Assembly (NCBI RefSeq): GCF_017220215.1
Contig: NZ_CP071129.1
Location: 2,046,001-2,110,000, forward strand
Length of the DNA stretch: 64,000 bases
Source: Caballeronia sp. M1242
GTDB lineage: Bacteria > Pseudomonadota > Gammaproteobacteria > Burkholderiales > Burkholderiaceae
Direction of reading: 5' to 3'
Shown here: in pieces, positions 1-10,033 of the stretch
Layout of the letters: each line of letters starts with the position of its first letter
How positions within the stretch are numbered: position 1 is the first letter of the stretch
Position numbers and translations under genes: made by a program
Notes under the pieces: model-generated
The model's input: only the letters and a program-made list of their open reading frames with translations
Databases searched by the model: none
What the model was told of the DNA's origin: nothing

Positions 1-296
1 TTCGCCTTGTCGCGCGACAGGATGGTGTCGCCATAGCCGTTTTCCAGCGCGTCGATCGCGACGGAAACGAAGTCGCCCGCCTGCACTTCCACTTCACCCG
101 CGTCGTTCAGGAACTCTTCGAGCGGAATATAGGCTTCGGACTTCAGACCAGCATTCACGACCACGAAGTTGTGGTCGACACGCACGACTTCGGCGGAGAT
201 CACTTCGCCAGCGCGCATGTCCTGCTTGGTCAGCGACTCTTCGAACAGAGCCGCAAAAGATTCGTTATTCGGGGTGGAGGTTTGCAGGTCGGACAT
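1..296 (-). CDS. rpsA: 30S ribosomal protein S1, N-terminal part (runs off the window)
   Basis: This is the first ~98 residues of ribosomal protein S1, the RNA-binding 30S protein that helps mRNAs dock for initiation. The translation starts MSDLQTSTPNNESFAALFEESL and continues into the first S1/OB-fold domain, with VISAEVVRVDHNFVVVNAGLKSE-like strands visible. The ATG at 294-296 on the reverse strand is the only sensible start. The stop lies beyond position 1. It sits directly downstream of cmk on the same strand, the usual cmk-rpsA order in proteobacteria. The identification rests on sequence pattern plus context; only the 5' third or less of the gene is present. Confidence 0.93.
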   Translation of the reverse strand, partial: MSDLQTSTPNNESFAALFEESLTKQDMRAGEVISAEVVRVDHNFVVVNAGLKSEAYIPLEEFLNDAGEVEVQAGDFVSVAIDALENGYGDTILSRDKA

Positions 297-479
297 AAAA
301 ATCAATATTTGCACAGCCTTTGCGCGAATGGCCGAAAAGGGCCGACGATGCGCGAAGCCGTACGGGGTTAAGGGGTTTAACACACGCTCCGCCACATGAC
401 GGAGCACCCAACTATCCGGAAGCCTGCCAATCAGTCGGACACTGCGGCGGGCGAACCGGCACATCTACTACGTTTTCAG

Positions 480-1160
480 CTACACGCGCATTTCGCTGTA
501 CCAGCCGATGATCTGTTCGACCGCTTGATCGATCGACAAACCGGAGGTGTCCAGCGTCTTCGCGTCCGCCGCCGGCTTGAGCGGCGCGGCTGCCCGGTTC
601 ATGTCGCGGGCGTCGCGTTCGCGCAAATCGCGCAGCAAGTCATCCATATTAGCAGAAAAGCCTTTTTGCATCAATTGCTTATGGCGTCTCGCCGCGCGGG
701 CCTCGACGCTCGCGGTCAGAAACACCTTCAGTGTGGCGTCGGGGAAGATGACCGTGCCCATGTCGCGGCCGTCGGCAACGAGCCCCGGGCGCTTGCGAAA
801 CGCCCGCTGGCGGGCGACGAGCGCCTGCCGCACTTCGGGATGCACTGCGATCGCGGACGCGCGATTGCCGATCTCCTCGGCGCGGATCTCAGTCGATACA
901 TCGACGCCGTCGAGCTGCGCGCATCCCTCGCGAAAGGTGATATGGAGGTCGCCGACGAGGTTTGCAAGCGCCGGGGCGTCGCCCTTGTCGATGCCGTAGC
1001 GGACGCTCGCGAGCGCCGCGAGCCGGTACAGCGCGCCGCTGTCGAGCAGGTGAAAGCCGAGCGTGGCCGCGACGACTGCCGCGACCGTGCCCTTGCCGGA
1101 GGCCGTCGGCCCGTCGATGGTGATGACTGGAGTGGGGTCGAAAGGACGGCTCGGTTTCAT
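480..1160 (-). CDS. cmk: Cytidylate kinase
   Basis: Cytidylate kinase phosphorylates CMP and dCMP to the diphosphates using ATP, in the cytosol. The 226-residue product has the usual length for the family. The P-loop is near the N-terminus ([11 protein letters not shown], about residues 15-25). The NMP-binding segment follows with LLDSGALYR and the conserved [13 protein letters not shown] block in the middle, then a lid region rich in Arg ([13 protein letters not shown]). It lies between aroA and rpsA, 57 bases after aroA, in the common aroA-cmk-rpsA order. The ATG at 1160 gives a protein with no extra N-terminal tail. A hairpin at 386-405 (GCTCCG/CGGAGC arms) lies between it and rpsA but has no U-run, so I do not call it a terminator. 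Confidence 0.96.
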   Translation of the reverse strand: MKPSRPFDPTPVITIDGPTASGKGTVAAVVAATLGFHLLDSGALYRLAALASVRYGIDKGDAPALANLVGDLHITFREGCAQLDGVDVSTEIRAEEIGNRASAIAVHPEVRQALVARQRAFRKRPGLVADGRDMGTVIFPDATLKVFLTASVEARAARRHKQLMQKGFSANMDDLLRDLRERDARDMNRAAAPLKPAADAKTLDTSGLSIDQAVEQIIGWYSEMRV

Positions 1161-1218
1161 TGCGTATGGTCGCTGCGGCCCGTTGTTGCTGTTTTCGTGA
1201 TGGAAGGCATGGCGCGGC

Positions 1219-2523
1219 TCAGGTTCTGACGAGCGTCGCGAAACGGTCGAAATAGTCGGGGAAAGTCTTGTTCACGCACTTCGGATCGTTGATGCGCACG
1301 GGCACGCCGCCCAGACTCACGAGCGAGAAGCACATGGCCATGCGGTGATCGTCGTAGGTGTCGATCGCGGCGTTCGCGGTGAGCTTCGCCGGCGGCGTGA
1401 CGACCAGATAATCCGCGCCCTCTTCGACCGTCGCGCCGACCTTGCGCAGTTCGGTCGCCATCGCGGCGATGCGGTCGGTTTCCTTCACGCGCCAGCTTGC
1501 GATGTTGCGCAGCGTCGTCGTGCCGTTCGCGAAAAGCGCGGCGACGGCGATGGTCATCGCGGCGTCGGGAATCAGGTTGAAGTCCATGTCGATGGGCGCG
1601 AGCTTGCCGTCGTCGGACTCGACGCCGCGCACTTCGATCCAGTCGTCGCCCATCATGACGTTCGCGCCCATGCGATTGAGCGCATCCGCGAAGCCGACGT
1701 CGCCCTGAATGCTCGACCGCCCGACGCCTTCCACGCGCACCGGGCCGTGGCCGATGGCGCCCGCCGCCAGAAAATACGACGCGGACGACGCGTCGCCTTC
1801 CACCATGATCGCGCCGGGAGACCGGTACGACGCGCCCGCGGGCACCGTGAAGCGCGCCCAGCCGTCGCGCTCGACGGTGACGCCGAAGCGTTCCATCAGC
1901 CGCACGGTGATCTCGATATACGGCTTCGAAATCAGCTCCCCTTCGACTTCGATCGTCACCGGGCCGCTGCGGCCCTCGATGACCGGCAGGCTCATCAGGA
2001 GCGCGGTGAGAAACTGGCTCGACACGTCGCCGCGCACGCGAATGGGCTTGTCCACGGCGATCTTCGACGCATGAATCCTGAGCGGCGGAAAGCCGTCGTT
2101 CTGCTCGTAGTCGATCTTCGCGCCGATCTGACGCAAACCGTTGACGAGATCGCCGATCGGGCGCTCATGCATGCGCGGCACGCCATGCACGCGGTATTCG
2201 CCGCCATTGACCGCGAGCGCCGCCGTCAGCGGCCGAACCGCCGTTCCCGCGTTGCCGAGAAAAAGCTCCGCCGACTTCGAGGGAAACGCGCCGCCCGTGC
2301 CCGTCACGAACACGCGCTCGCCGTCGCGCCGGAGCGTCACGCCGAGCGTTTCCAGCGCGGCGAGCATTACGCGCGTGTCGTCGGAATCGAGCAGATTGGT
2401 GATCGCCGTTTCGCCGGTCGAAAGCGCGGCGAGCAGCAGCACGCGGTTCGAGATGCTCTTCGAGCCGGGCAGCCGCACCGTGCCGGACGCGCGCGCGAAG
2501 GGTCCGAGGTCGAGATGTTCCAT
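1219..2523 (-). CDS. aroA: 3-phosphoshikimate 1-carboxyvinyltransferase (EPSP synthase)
   Basis: EPSP synthase joins phosphoenolpyruvate to shikimate-3-phosphate in the shikimate pathway. The 434-residue product begins [27 protein letters not shown], with the shikimate-3-phosphate-binding PGSKSISNR segment at about residues 18-26. The PEP-binding [17 protein letters not shown] block and the C-terminal [13 protein letters not shown] block are also present. The reading frame stays open for another 90 residues upstream, but that part is antisense/overlap of tyrA and has no family match, so I start at the ATG at 2521-2523. It follows tyrA by 19 bases and precedes cmk, forming a pheA-tyrA-aroA-cmk run. 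Confidence 0.96.
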   Translation of the reverse strand: MEHLDLGPFARASGTVRLPGSKSISNRVLLLAALSTGETAITNLLDSDDTRVMLAALETLGVTLRRDGERVFVTGTGGAFPSKSAELFLGNAGTAVRPLTAALAVNGGEYRVHGVPRMHERPIGDLVNGLRQIGAKIDYEQNDGFPPLRIHASKIAVDKPIRVRGDVSSQFLTALLMSLPVIEGRSGPVTIEVEGELISKPYIEITVRLMERFGVTVERDGWARFTVPAGASYRSPGAIMVEGDASSASYFLAAGAIGHGPVRVEGVGRSSIQGDVGFADALNRMGANVMMGDDWIEVRGVESDDGKLAPIDMDFNLIPDAAMTIAVAALFANGTTTLRNIASWRVKETDRIAAMATELRKVGATVEEGADYLVVTPPAKLTANAAIDTYDDHRMAMCFSLVSLGGVPVRINDPKCVNKTFPDYFDRFATLVRT

Positions 2524-2542
2524 GCTGTTTCCTGGGGGTGTC

Positions 2543-3469
2543 TTATTTCGTGGGCGAATCGCCGGGAATCTTCTTGCCGCCGCGTTCCTGCCACTCCGTG
2601 CGCGCCACGCGCGAGCGCGCGAACGCGGCTTCGAGCGCCGCGCCATCCGACGCGTCGATGGCCGCGCGAAACCGCGACAGCACGTCAGTGTAGGCGTCGA
2701 GTTCGGCGAGCAGCGCCGCGCGGTTCGCCAGACACACGTCGCGCCACATTTCCGGGCTCGACGCCGCAATGCGCGTGAAATCGCGAAAGCCACCCGCGGC
2801 GAACGAGAACTTCAGTTGCGCGTCCGGCGCTTCGAGAATCTGCTCGACGAGCGCGAACGAAAGCACATGCGGCAGATGGCTCACCGACGCGAACACGCGA
2901 TCATGCTGCGCCTCGCTCATCGCATGCACCGCCGCGCCGGTCGCCCGCCACATCCCGGCGATGCGCTCGACGGCTTGCGGCGCGTTCTCGCCGAGCGGAC
3001 ACAGCACGACATTGCGATCGACGTAGAGATCAGGCAACGCGGCATCGACGCCGCTCGACTCGCGTCCGGCAATCGGATGCCCCGGCACGAACTGCGCGAC
3101 GCGTTCGGAAAGCGCCGCCCGCGCGGCCGCGACGACGTCGCTCTTCGTGCTGCCCGCGTCGGTGACGAGCGTCTGCGCGTCCAGAAACGGCGCGATGCGC
3201 GCGAGCAACGGCTGCGTCTGCGCGACCGGCGCGGCGAGCAGCACGATATCGGCGTCCTGCAACGCGCGCGCGAGCGCGGCGTCGTCATCCAGCGCGGCGG
3301 CTTCGTCGATCACGCCGAGCTCGACCGCGCGCGCCACCGACTGCGCCGAGCGCCCGACGCCGACCACGCGCCCCGCGAGCCTGGCGCGTTCGCGCAACGC
3401 GCGCGCGAGCGACCCGCCGATCAGGCCGACGCCGAAAATAACCAGTTTATTGAAAGTGAACGCGGCCAC
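2543..3469 (-). CDS. tyrA: Prephenate dehydrogenase
   Basis: Prephenate dehydrogenase oxidises prephenate to 4-hydroxyphenylpyruvate with NAD(P)+, the tyrosine branch. The Rossmann dinucleotide site is at the N-terminus ([18 protein letters not shown]), followed by [13 protein letters not shown] and the [15 protein letters not shown] block typical of the family. The start is chosen as the GTG at 3467-3469, giving (M)[12 protein letters not shown]. The frame also allows a TTG four codons upstream. No ATG is available near the Rossmann motif. It sits between pheA (48-60 bases upstream) and aroA (19 bases downstream), so phenylalanine, tyrosine and shikimate steps are probably cotranscribed. Confidence 0.94.
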   Translation of the reverse strand: MAAFTFNKLVIFGVGLIGGSLARALRERARLAGRVVGVGRSAQSVARAVELGVIDEAAALDDDAALARALQDADIVLLAAPVAQTQPLLARIAPFLDAQTLVTDAGSTKSDVVAAARAALSERVAQFVPGHPIAGRESSGVDAALPDLYVDRNVVLCPLGENAPQAVERIAGMWRATGAAVHAMSEAQHDRVFASVSHLPHVLSFALVEQILEAPDAQLKFSFAAGGFRDFTRIAASSPEMWRDVCLANRAALLAELDAYTDVLSRFRAAIDASDGAALEAAFARSRVARTEWQERGGKKIPGDSPTK

Positions 3470-3529
3470 GGGACATCGCAAAAAGCGCGTCGAAAGACGC
3501 GGAAGACGGAACGGCTGAAAGCGCGAATT

Positions 3530-4612
3530 TTACCGGGCGCGCGGATACGACCCGAGAATCTTGAGAAACGCGGCCTTCTGCCCGAGTTCTTCCAGCGCGG
3601 CGGCCACCGACGCATCGTTGCGGTGGCCTTCGAGATCGATATAGAAGTAGTACTCCCACGTCCCGACGCGCGCGGGCCGCGACTCGAAGCGCGTCATCGA
3701 GACGCCGTGCTTCGCGAGCGGCTCCAGCAGCTTGAACACTGCGCCCGGCTCGTTCGCGACCGACACGATGAGCGAGGTCTGGTCGTGGCCGCTCGCGTCC
3801 GACGGCTGCTTGCCGATGATCACGAAGCGCGTGCGGTTGTGCGGATCATCCTGAATCAGCGAATACACGACGCCCAGGCCGTAGTGCGTCGCGGCGCGGT
3901 CACCGGCGATCGCGGCCACGGTCGGATCCGCCACGGCCATGCGCGCGGCTTCCGCATTGCTCGACACGGCCTGCCGCTCGAGATGCGGCGCGTTCGCGGA
4001 AAGCCACCGCTGGCATTGCGCGAGCGCCTGCGGGTGCGCGCAGACGCGCGTCACGCCTTCCAGCGAGCCTGAGGCCGTCAGCAGATTGTGGTGAATCGGC
4101 AGCGCAAGCTCGCCGCCGATCACGAGTTGCGTTTGCAGCAGCAGATCGAGCGTGCGCGACACCGCGCCTTCCGCCGAATTCTCGACGGGCACGACGCCGT
4201 ACTGCGCCGCGCCGGCTTCGACGGAGCGAAACACTTCGTCGATGGACGGGCACGGCAGGCCTTCGATGGAGTGTCCGAAGTATTCGAACATCGCCTGTTC
4301 GCTGTAGGTGCCGACCGGCCCGAGGAACGCGGCGCGCAGCGTCTGTTCGAGCGCGCGGCTCGCCGCCATGATCTCGCGCCAGATCGCGCTGATGTGGTCG
4401 GCGGCGAGCGGGCCGTCGCTCATGGCCTGCAAGCGCGCGATGACCTGCATTTCGCGCTCGGGGCGAAACACCGGCGCGTTGAAGTGCTTCTTTACCTCGC
4501 CCACTTCGAGCGCCACAGAAGCGCGCTGGTTCAAGAGCGCGATGAGTTGTGCGTCGAGCGCGTCGATGCGCTCACGCAGCGGTTTGAGTCTTGAATTGAG
4601 ATCGTCGTCCAT
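3530..4612 (-). CDS. pheA: Bifunctional chorismate mutase / prephenate dehydratase (P-protein)
   Basis: The P-protein rearranges chorismate to prephenate and then dehydrates/decarboxylates it to phenylpyruvate. The 360-residue chain shows an N-terminal AroQ chorismate mutase helix bundle (about residues 1-90, LKPLRERIDALDAQLIALL). Next comes the dehydratase domain starting FLGPVGTYSEQAMFEYFG, with PVENSAEGAVSRTLDLL in it. A C-terminal ACT domain (about 275-360) contains ESRPARVGTWEYYFYIDLEGH. The ESRP motif is the known phenylalanine feedback site of this family. It sits 44 bases after serC on the same strand and before tyrA. Confidence 0.96.
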   Translation of the reverse strand: MDDDLNSRLKPLRERIDALDAQLIALLNQRASVALEVGEVKKHFNAPVFRPEREMQVIARLQAMSDGPLAADHISAIWREIMAASRALEQTLRAAFLGPVGTYSEQAMFEYFGHSIEGLPCPSIDEVFRSVEAGAAQYGVVPVENSAEGAVSRTLDLLLQTQLVIGGELALPIHHNLLTASGSLEGVTRVCAHPQALAQCQRWLSANAPHLERQAVSSNAEAARMAVADPTVAAIAGDRAATHYGLGVVYSLIQDDPHNRTRFVIIGKQPSDASGHDQTSLIVSVANEPGAVFKLLEPLAKHGVSMTRFESRPARVGTWEYYFYIDLEGHRNDASVAAALEELGQKAAFLKILGSYPRAR

Positions 4613-4656
4613 GCGGTGCGTGTTGAGCGAATGCGGTTAGAGGAGCGACGGCGCGT

Positions 4657-5739
4657 TCACGCGCTCGTCCGCTCGAATTCCTTCATATAGTCGACGAGCG
4701 CCCTGACGCCCTCGACCGGCACCGCGTTGTAGATCGATGCCCGCATGCCACCGACGGACTTGTGGCCCTTCAGCTGCAGTAGCCCGCGCGCTTTGGCGCC
4801 GGCCAGGAAATCGGTATTGCGCGATTCATCGGCAAGGAAGAACGGTACGTTCATGCGCGAACGATTCCGCCGCTCGACCTTGTTGACGTAGAAATCGCTG
4901 GCGTCGATGGCGTCGTAGAGCAGCTTCGCCTTTTCGACGTTGCGCGCTTCCATCGCCTCGAGGCCGCCCTGCTTCTTGAGCCACTTGAAGACGAGCCCGG
5001 CCATGTAGATCGCGTACGTGGGCGGCGTGTTGAACATCGAGTTGTTCTCGGCGACCGTCTTCCACTCGAACGCGGACGGACAAATGGACAGCGCGCGGTC
5101 GAGCAGGTCTTCGCGCACCATCACCACCGTCACGCCCGCCATGCCGATGTTCTTCTGCGCGCCCGCGAAGAGCACGCCGAACTTGGCGACGTCCATCGGA
5201 CGCGACAGGATGTGCGACGACGCGTCCGCGACGAGCGGAATGTCGCCGAGATCGGGAATGTCGAAGGCCTCGACGCCGTCGATGGTTTCGTTCGTGCACA
5301 GATGCACGTAGGCGGGATCGTCCGAGAGCTTCCATTCGCCGATGGCCGGCACGCGCGTGAAGCCTTGCTCCGTCTTGCCCGTGGCCGCGACGTGCGGCGT
5401 ACAGTACTTGTGCGCTTCCTTGTAGGATTTCGTCGACCAGGAGCCCGTCACGACAAAATCCGCAGTCTTCTTCGCGCCGAGCAGATTCATCGGCACGATG
5501 GCGTTTTCGCCGATGCCGCCGCCCTGCAGAAACAGAATGCGATGCGATGCCGGCACCTTCAGGAGTTCACGCAGATCGGTGAGCGCCGCTTCGTGGATCG
5601 ACATGAATTCGGCGCCGCGGTGGCTCATTTCCATCACGCTCATGCCGCTGCCGTGCCAGTCGAGCATTTCGTCGGCGGCTTGCCTCAACACTTCTTCTGG
5701 CATGGCGGCCGGGCCGGCGGAGAAATTGAACACGCGCAT
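4657..5739 (-). CDS. serC: Phosphoserine aminotransferase
   Basis: SerC converts 3-phosphohydroxypyruvate to phosphoserine, with a second role in pyridoxine synthesis. It is a PLP enzyme of the fold-type I class. The 360-residue product opens with the diagnostic [18 protein letters not shown] and contains FLQGGG and the PLP-lysine segment [13 protein letters not shown]. The frame is open for 33 more codons upstream. [11 protein letters not shown] is the family's N-terminus, and the extension overlaps promoter-like sequence, so I use the ATG at 5737-5739. It heads the serC-pheA-tyrA-aroA-cmk-rpsA run. A promoter-like pair at 5845-5873 lies about 105 bases upstream. Confidence 0.96.
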   Translation of the reverse strand: MRVFNFSAGPAAMPEEVLRQAADEMLDWHGSGMSVMEMSHRGAEFMSIHEAALTDLRELLKVPASHRILFLQGGGIGENAIVPMNLLGAKKTADFVVTGSWSTKSYKEAHKYCTPHVAATGKTEQGFTRVPAIGEWKLSDDPAYVHLCTNETIDGVEAFDIPDLGDIPLVADASSHILSRPMDVAKFGVLFAGAQKNIGMAGVTVVMVREDLLDRALSICPSAFEWKTVAENNSMFNTPPTYAIYMAGLVFKWLKKQGGLEAMEARNVEKAKLLYDAIDASDFYVNKVERRNRSRMNVPFFLADESRNTDFLAGAKARGLLQLKGHKSVGGMRASIYNAVPVEGVRALVDYMKEFERTSA

Positions 5740-5813
5740 GTGGAATCCCGAATGGCAGGCGCGGCGTTGGGTCGAGTCGCTGAGTTCAGCGGATGACGCG
5801 CGCCTGAAAAAGA

Positions 5814-5847
5814 AATGGCTGCTTGCGCTTTCACGCAAACAGCCATT
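5814..5847 (-). terminator. Second intrinsic-terminator-like hairpin upstream of serC
   Basis: The two 14-base arms 5814-5827 and 5834-5847 are complementary with one mismatch around a 6-base loop. On the minus strand the hairpin is followed by TTTCTTTTTC. It lies after the terminator at 5861-5904 and before serC, so it would stop transcripts reading through from the DUF2059 gene. A transcript from the promoter at 5845-5873 would begin inside the first arm and would not form the full hairpin. Confidence 0.55.
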
Positions 5848-5873
5848 ATCGCACTGTCCTGAAAACCCGCCAA
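5845..5873 (-). promoter_or_regulatory. Candidate serC promoter (sigma-70 type)
   Basis: On the minus strand there is TTGGCG (5868-5873, four of six to TTGACA), a 17-base spacer, and GATAAT (5845-5850, five of six to TATAAT). Transcription would start near 5838, about 100 bases before serC. The -35 element is inside the hairpin that ends the upstream DUF2059 gene. Confidence 0.45.
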
Positions 5874-5904
5874 CGCGCGGGGCAGCGCGCCGTAGCGGGT
5901 TTTC
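5861..5904 (-). terminator. Terminator of the DUF2059 gene
   Basis: GAAAACCCGC (5861-5870) pairs with GCGGGTTTTC (5895-5904), with an inner GCGCG/CGCGC stem. The T-run is present on both strands, so it could act bidirectionally. It begins 18 bases after the DUF2059 stop codon on the minus strand. Confidence 0.7.
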
Positions 5905-5921
5905 GGACTGCCGCGCCGTGC

Positions 5922-6533
5922 TTACTTGCCCGGCTTCACGCTTGCCACTTCTTGATCCGCTTGCGTGCGGGTCGCCTTGATGGCTTGCGGCATGTACTTC
6001 TGCATCAGACCGTTGACGACGTCGCGGCCGACCTGGTCTTGCACCTGAATGAACTTGCGACCCGTCGGGCTCTTGTAGAAGTTCGTCAGGTCCTTGATCT
6101 CGTCGGTCGAGTAGTACTTCGCGTACGCGTCGTACTGGGCCTTCATGGCGTCCTGGCGGAAGTTATCCGTGGCGAACACCTGGCCTGCCGAGTCCACCAG
6201 CTTCGGCACTGCGTTCTTCTGCAGCGTCGGGACAGCCGCCTGCTTCTGCTTGTCGTTCAGCGACTTGTTTTCCGACAGCGCGTCCGACAGGATGGCCGGA
6301 ACCAGCTGCTTCGCCTGCATCTGTGCGCTGTTGCCGATTGCGCCGACGAGCTTTTGCGCGTCGATTGCGTCGAGCAGGTCCTTGATCGCAGCTTGCTTGG
6401 CCGGATCAACCGGGGCTGCTGCGGCCGGCGCCGCCGCCTGGTTCGGCGCCTGGTTCTGAAGCGACTGAGCCATCGCGAAAGTCGGCACGAAAGCGGCCAG
6501 CAACATCCACTGCTTGAAACGTCCTTGCATCAT
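5922..6533 (-). CDS. DUF2059-domain exported protein
   Basis: This is a 203-residue exported protein of unknown function. A Sec signal peptide is clear: [23 protein letters not shown], with likely cleavage after AMA. A short Gln/Ala/Pro-rich linker follows. The rest is helical with the DUF2059 pattern ([33 protein letters not shown] near the start, and [23 protein letters not shown] near the end). A good ribosome site (CAGGGAG) precedes the ATG, with a second in-frame ATG next to it. It sits between gyrA and serC, the usual position in Burkholderia relatives, and has its own terminator. The cellular role is not known; the periplasm is the inferred location. Confidence 0.88.
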   Translation of the reverse strand: MMQGRFKQWMLLAAFVPTFAMAQSLQNQAPNQAAAPAAAAPVDPAKQAAIKDLLDAIDAQKLVGAIGNSAQMQAKQLVPAILSDALSENKSLNDKQKQAAVPTLQKNAVPKLVDSAGQVFATDNFRQDAMKAQYDAYAKYYSTDEIKDLTNFYKSPTGRKFIQVQDQVGRDVVNGLMQKYMPQAIKATRTQADQEVASVKPGK

Positions 6534-6707
6534 TACTCCCTGTAAAAAATATTCAGTTCAGCACTCGCGACGAGCCTTGCACGTCCGCACGAGCGGCGCT
6601 CGCGTTCTCACTCGAGAAACGCAGCGCCGGCATCAGGCTCACGTCGCGCAGCTTAACCAATTCAGGCTTTCAAAAGCGATAACGAGAAACCGGCGACACA
6701 AAAAATA

Positions 6708-9371
6708 TCAGGCGCCTTCGCCCGCGTCGCCATTTTGGGTGTCGTCGGGCGGTGCGGCGGAAGCGTCGGCATCCGCGGCGGCATTGGCTGCGTCCGCTTC
6801 TTCGAGTTCGGCGTCCGCCTCGGCTTCGGCGATATGCTGCAGTCCCGACAACTTCGTGCCCTCGTCAAGGCTGATGAGTGTAACACCTTGGGTTGCGCGG
6901 CCCATTTCGCGGATCTCGGACACGCGCGTGCGAATCAGCACGCCCGACGTGGTGATCAGCATGATCTGGCTTTCCGAATCGACGAGCGTCGCGGCGACCA
7001 CCTTGCCGTTGCGCTCCGACGTCTGGATCGCGATCATGCCCTTCGTGCCGCGGCCGTGGCGCGTGTACTCATTGATCGGCGTGCGCTTGCCGAAGCCGTT
7101 CTGCGTGGCCGTCAGCACCGACTGGTTCTCGCCGCCCGCCACCAGAAGCGCGATGACCTGCTGCCCTTCTTCGAGCTGCATGCCGCGCACGCCGCGCGCT
7201 TCGCGACCCATCGCGCGGACGTCGTTTTCGTCGAAACGCACGGCCTTGCCCGAGTCCGAGAACAGCATGACGTCGTGCGCGCCGTCGGTAATGGCCGCGC
7301 CGATCAGGTAGTCGCCGTCATCAAGACCGACCGCGATGATGCCCTTCTTGAGCGGACGGCTGAACGCTTCTAGCGGCGTCTTCTTGACGGTGCCGAGCGC
7401 GGTGGCCATGAACACGTACTTGTCCGCCGAGAATTCCTTGATCGGCAGAACGACGTTGATCTTCTCGCCGTCCTGCAACGGGAACATGTTGACGATCGGC
7501 CGGCCGCGCGAGTTGCGCGAGCCTTGCGGCACTTCATAGACCTTGACCCAGTACACCCGGCCGCGGTTCGAGAAGCACAGCATATGATCGTGCGTGTTCG
7601 CGATGAAGAGCGTGTCGATCCAGTCGTCTTCCTTCATCTGCGTGGCCTGCTTGCCGCGCCCGCCGCGCTTCTGCGCGCGGTATTCGGAGAGCGGCTGCGA
7701 CTTCACGTAGCCGGCATGCGACATGGTCACGACCATTTCCTGCGGCGTGATCAGGTCTTCGGTATTGAGCTCGGTCGCGTTCATTTCGATGCGCGAGCGA
7801 CGCTCGTCGCCGAATTCCGCGCGCACCTGGCCGAGTTCTTCCACGATCATCTGCCGGATGCGTTCCGGCCGCGCGAGGATGTCGAGCAGGTCGGCGATCT
7901 GCGCCATGACCTCGCGATACTCGCCGACGATCTTGTCCTGCTCGAGGCCCGTCAGACGCTGCAGGCGCATCTGCAGAATTTCCTGCGCCTGCACGTCCGA
8001 CAGTTTGTACAGACCGTCTTCCTGCAGACCGTAAGCCGGATTCAGCCCTTCCGGACGATACGCGAGGCGCCCGCCCGAGGCTTCAGTCTCCGCGCGCGTC
8101 AACATTTCGCGCACGAGCGACGAGTCCCACGGACGGTTCATCAGCTCTTGCTTCGCGATCGGCGGCGTCGGCGCAGCCTTGATGATGGCGATGAACTCGT
8201 CGATGTTCGCGAGCGCCACGGCGAGACCTTCGAGCACGTGACCGCGGTCGCGCGCCTTGCGCAGTTCGTATACAGTGCGCCGCGTCAGCACTTCCCGTCG
8301 ATGCGACAGGAAGCACTCCAGCATTTCCTTCAGATTCAGCAGCTTGGGCTGGCCGTCGACGAGCGCGACCAGATTCATGCCGAACGTGTCCTGAAGCTGC
8401 GTCTGCTTGTACAAGTTGTTCAGGACGACTTCGGGCACTTCACCGCGCTTGAGCTCGATCACGACGCGCATGCCGCTCTTGTCGGATTCGTCGCGAATGT
8501 CGGAGATGCCCTCGATCTTCTTCTCGTTGACGAGTTCCGCGATGCGCTCGAGCAGCGTGCGCTTGTTCACCTGATACGGAATTTCGTCGACGATGATCGC
8601 CATGCGCTGGCCGCGGTCGATCTCCTCGAAGTGCGTGGCCGCGCGCATGACGACGCGCCCGCGCCCCGTGCGGTAGCCGTCGCGCACGCCGGCCACGCCA
8701 TAGATGATGCCGGCGGTCGGAAAGTCCGGCGCGGGCACGATCTCGATGAGCTCGTCGACCGACGATTCCGGATTGTTCAGCAGGTGCAGGCAGGCATCGA
8801 CGATTTCGCGCAGATTGTGCGGCGGAATGTTGGTCGCCATGCCGACCGCGATGCCGGCAGAGCCGTTGATCAGCAGATTCGGAATGCGCGCCGGCAGCAC
8901 GAGCGGTTCGTTCTCGCTGCCGTCGTAGTTGGGACCGAAGTCGACGGTTTCCTTGTCGATGTCGGCGAGCAGCTCGTGGCCGATCTTCGCCATGCGAATT
9001 TCGGTGTAGCGCATGGCCGCGGCGTTGTCGCCGTCGACGGAACCGAAGTTGCCCTGCCCGTCCACCAGCATGTAGCGCAGCGAAAACGGCTGCGCCATGC
9101 GGACGATGGTTTCGTACACCGAGGCGTCGCCGTGCGGATGGTACTTACCGATGACGTCGCCGACGATACGCGCCGACTTCTTGTACGCGCGATTCCAGTC
9201 GTTGTTCAGTTCATGCATCGAGTACAGCGCCCGGCGATGCACCGGCTTCAGGCCATCGCGGACATCGGGAAGCGCGCGCCCGACGATTACGCTCATCGCG
9301 TAATCGAGATACGAACGGCGCATTTCCTCCTCGAGGGAGATAGGCAGAGTCTCTTTGGCGAATTGATCCAT
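6708..9371 (-). CDS. gyrA: DNA gyrase subunit A
   Basis: GyrA is the DNA-breaking/rejoining subunit of the topoisomerase that introduces negative supercoils. The 887-residue chain starts [47 protein letters not shown]. The catalytic tyrosine is Tyr122 in [11 protein letters not shown]. The GyrA box QKRGGRGKQ and the beta-pinwheel repeats occupy the C-terminal part, and an acidic Ala/Asp/Glu tail ends the protein. The frame is open 53 codons further upstream, but the family N-terminus and position support the ATG at 9369-9371. The quinolone-determining region reads [13 protein letters not shown], so positions 83 and 87 (E. coli numbering, identical here) are Ala and Glu rather than the common Ser/Thr and Asp. 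Confidence 0.97.
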   Translation of the reverse strand: MDQFAKETLPISLEEEMRRSYLDYAMSVIVGRALPDVRDGLKPVHRRALYSMHELNNDWNRAYKKSARIVGDVIGKYHPHGDASVYETIVRMAQPFSLRYMLVDGQGNFGSVDGDNAAAMRYTEIRMAKIGHELLADIDKETVDFGPNYDGSENEPLVLPARIPNLLINGSAGIAVGMATNIPPHNLREIVDACLHLLNNPESSVDELIEIVPAPDFPTAGIIYGVAGVRDGYRTGRGRVVMRAATHFEEIDRGQRMAIIVDEIPYQVNKRTLLERIAELVNEKKIEGISDIRDESDKSGMRVVIELKRGEVPEVVLNNLYKQTQLQDTFGMNLVALVDGQPKLLNLKEMLECFLSHRREVLTRRTVYELRKARDRGHVLEGLAVALANIDEFIAIIKAAPTPPIAKQELMNRPWDSSLVREMLTRAETEASGGRLAYRPEGLNPAYGLQEDGLYKLSDVQAQEILQMRLQRLTGLEQDKIVGEYREVMAQIADLLDILARPERIRQMIVEELGQVRAEFGDERRSRIEMNATELNTEDLITPQEMVVTMSHAGYVKSQPLSEYRAQKRGGRGKQATQMKEDDWIDTLFIANTHDHMLCFSNRGRVYWVKVYEVPQGSRNSRGRPIVNMFPLQDGEKINVVLPIKEFSADKYVFMATALGTVKKTPLEAFSRPLKKGIIAVGLDDGDYLIGAAITDGAHDVMLFSDSGKAVRFDENDVRAMGREARGVRGMQLEEGQQVIALLVAGGENQSVLTATQNGFGKRTPINEYTRHGRGTKGMIAIQTSERNGKVVAATLVDSESQIMLITTSGVLIRTRVSEIREMGRATQGVTLISLDEGTKLSGLQHIAEAEADAELEEADAANAAADADASAAPPDDTQNGDAGEGA

Positions 9372-9513
9372 TATCCGTGTCTTGAACTGTGCAGCAGCGA
9401 CACGGCAGCGCGTTCGTGAGTTTCGCGACACCCGCCAGCCGGCCGCGCGACTTGCGCCGGCCAGGCGCGTAGCCGGCGTACGCTGCGGCGCTGCGAACGC
9501 AGCGCATCGCGAG

Positions 9514-9522
9514 ATTCTACCA
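9514..9522 (-). promoter_or_regulatory. Candidate extended -10 of gyrA
   Basis: On the minus strand the sequence is TGGTAGAAT, that is TGn followed by TAGAAT (five of six to TATAAT). No good -35 is seen 17 bases upstream, which fits an extended -10 promoter. This is inference from motif and location only. Confidence 0.35.
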
Positions 9523-9855
9523 TGCGGCACCTTTGCGCCCGGCGCGGTGCGTATACATAGTGTTGGTGCGCCAGGTCGCCGCGGTCAGAACGATTCAGAG
9601 AGAGGCGAGGCTGTACCAATTACTTACAAAAACTGGGGAACGATTTCCGTCAATTGGTCATCGAGCCGGGCTATCATGCCGCCTCAGCGCTTCGCGAACG
9701 GCGAAGCAGCGGCGATGAAAATACGCGGGAAACGCCGTCTAGGCACGCGATATGCGCAGGTTCGGCGCCTTTGTGACGCGGGGCCGGTTCCTGTCCCTTT
9801 CTTGTTGCGGAGGCACCACATAAGGTTGCGGCCGGACTCGGTGCGGGGATATTTT

Positions 9856-9876
9856 TATCGTTGCAAGGGAACGATA
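9856..9876. promoter_or_regulatory. Perfect 7-7-7 inverted repeat upstream of ompA
   Basis: TATCGTT (9856-9862) and AACGATA (9870-9876) are exact reverse complements around a 7-base spacer. The site lies about 80 bases upstream of the TATACT element. It has the look of a repressor or activator site; the protein that binds it is unknown. Confidence 0.4.
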
Positions 9877-9907
9877 TGGCAAAATGCCAACGCACAAAGT
9901 TAGACAC

Positions 9908-9963
9908 TGCTCGAAGTCTATACAAAGCGTTTTGTTCCGCAGGGGAATGTTATACTTCGAGCA
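9908..9963. promoter_or_regulatory. Inverted repeat enclosing the ompA promoter core
   Basis: TGCTCGAAG (9908-9916) and CTTCGAGCA (9955-9963) are exact 9-base inverted arms 38 bases apart. TATA-rich sequence lies just inside each arm. The right arm overlaps the -10-like TATACT at 9951-9956, placing the promoter within the repeat. This could be a two-site operator or a stem in DNA/RNA. Confidence 0.4.
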
Positions 9964-10033
9964 ATGTATGACCTGTCTTCGTCTACAAGGCTCGCAGTAA
10001 ACCTGCGGTAATCTCAATTTCGAGAGGAGAAAT

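Larger units (their letters stand above)
9372..10033. other. 662-base divergent control region between gyrA and ompA
   Basis: No convincing gene lies here; the ORFs are short and run through promoter-like sequence. An extended -10 for gyrA (TGGTAGAAT on the minus strand, 9514-9522) lies about 145 bases before its start. On the ompA side there are two inverted repeats (9856-9876 and 9908-9963), a TATACT -10-like hexamer (9951-9956) and a GAGAGGAG ribosome site just before the ompA ATG. Confidence 0.7.

Noticed and set aside
386..405. Hairpin between cmk and rpsA as a terminator
   Set aside because: A 6-base stem is present but no U-run follows on the minus strand, and cmk-rpsA read-through is expected.
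7524..9419. 631-codon plus-strand frame antisense to gyrA
   Set aside because: It is a shadow of gyrA with no recognisable domain.
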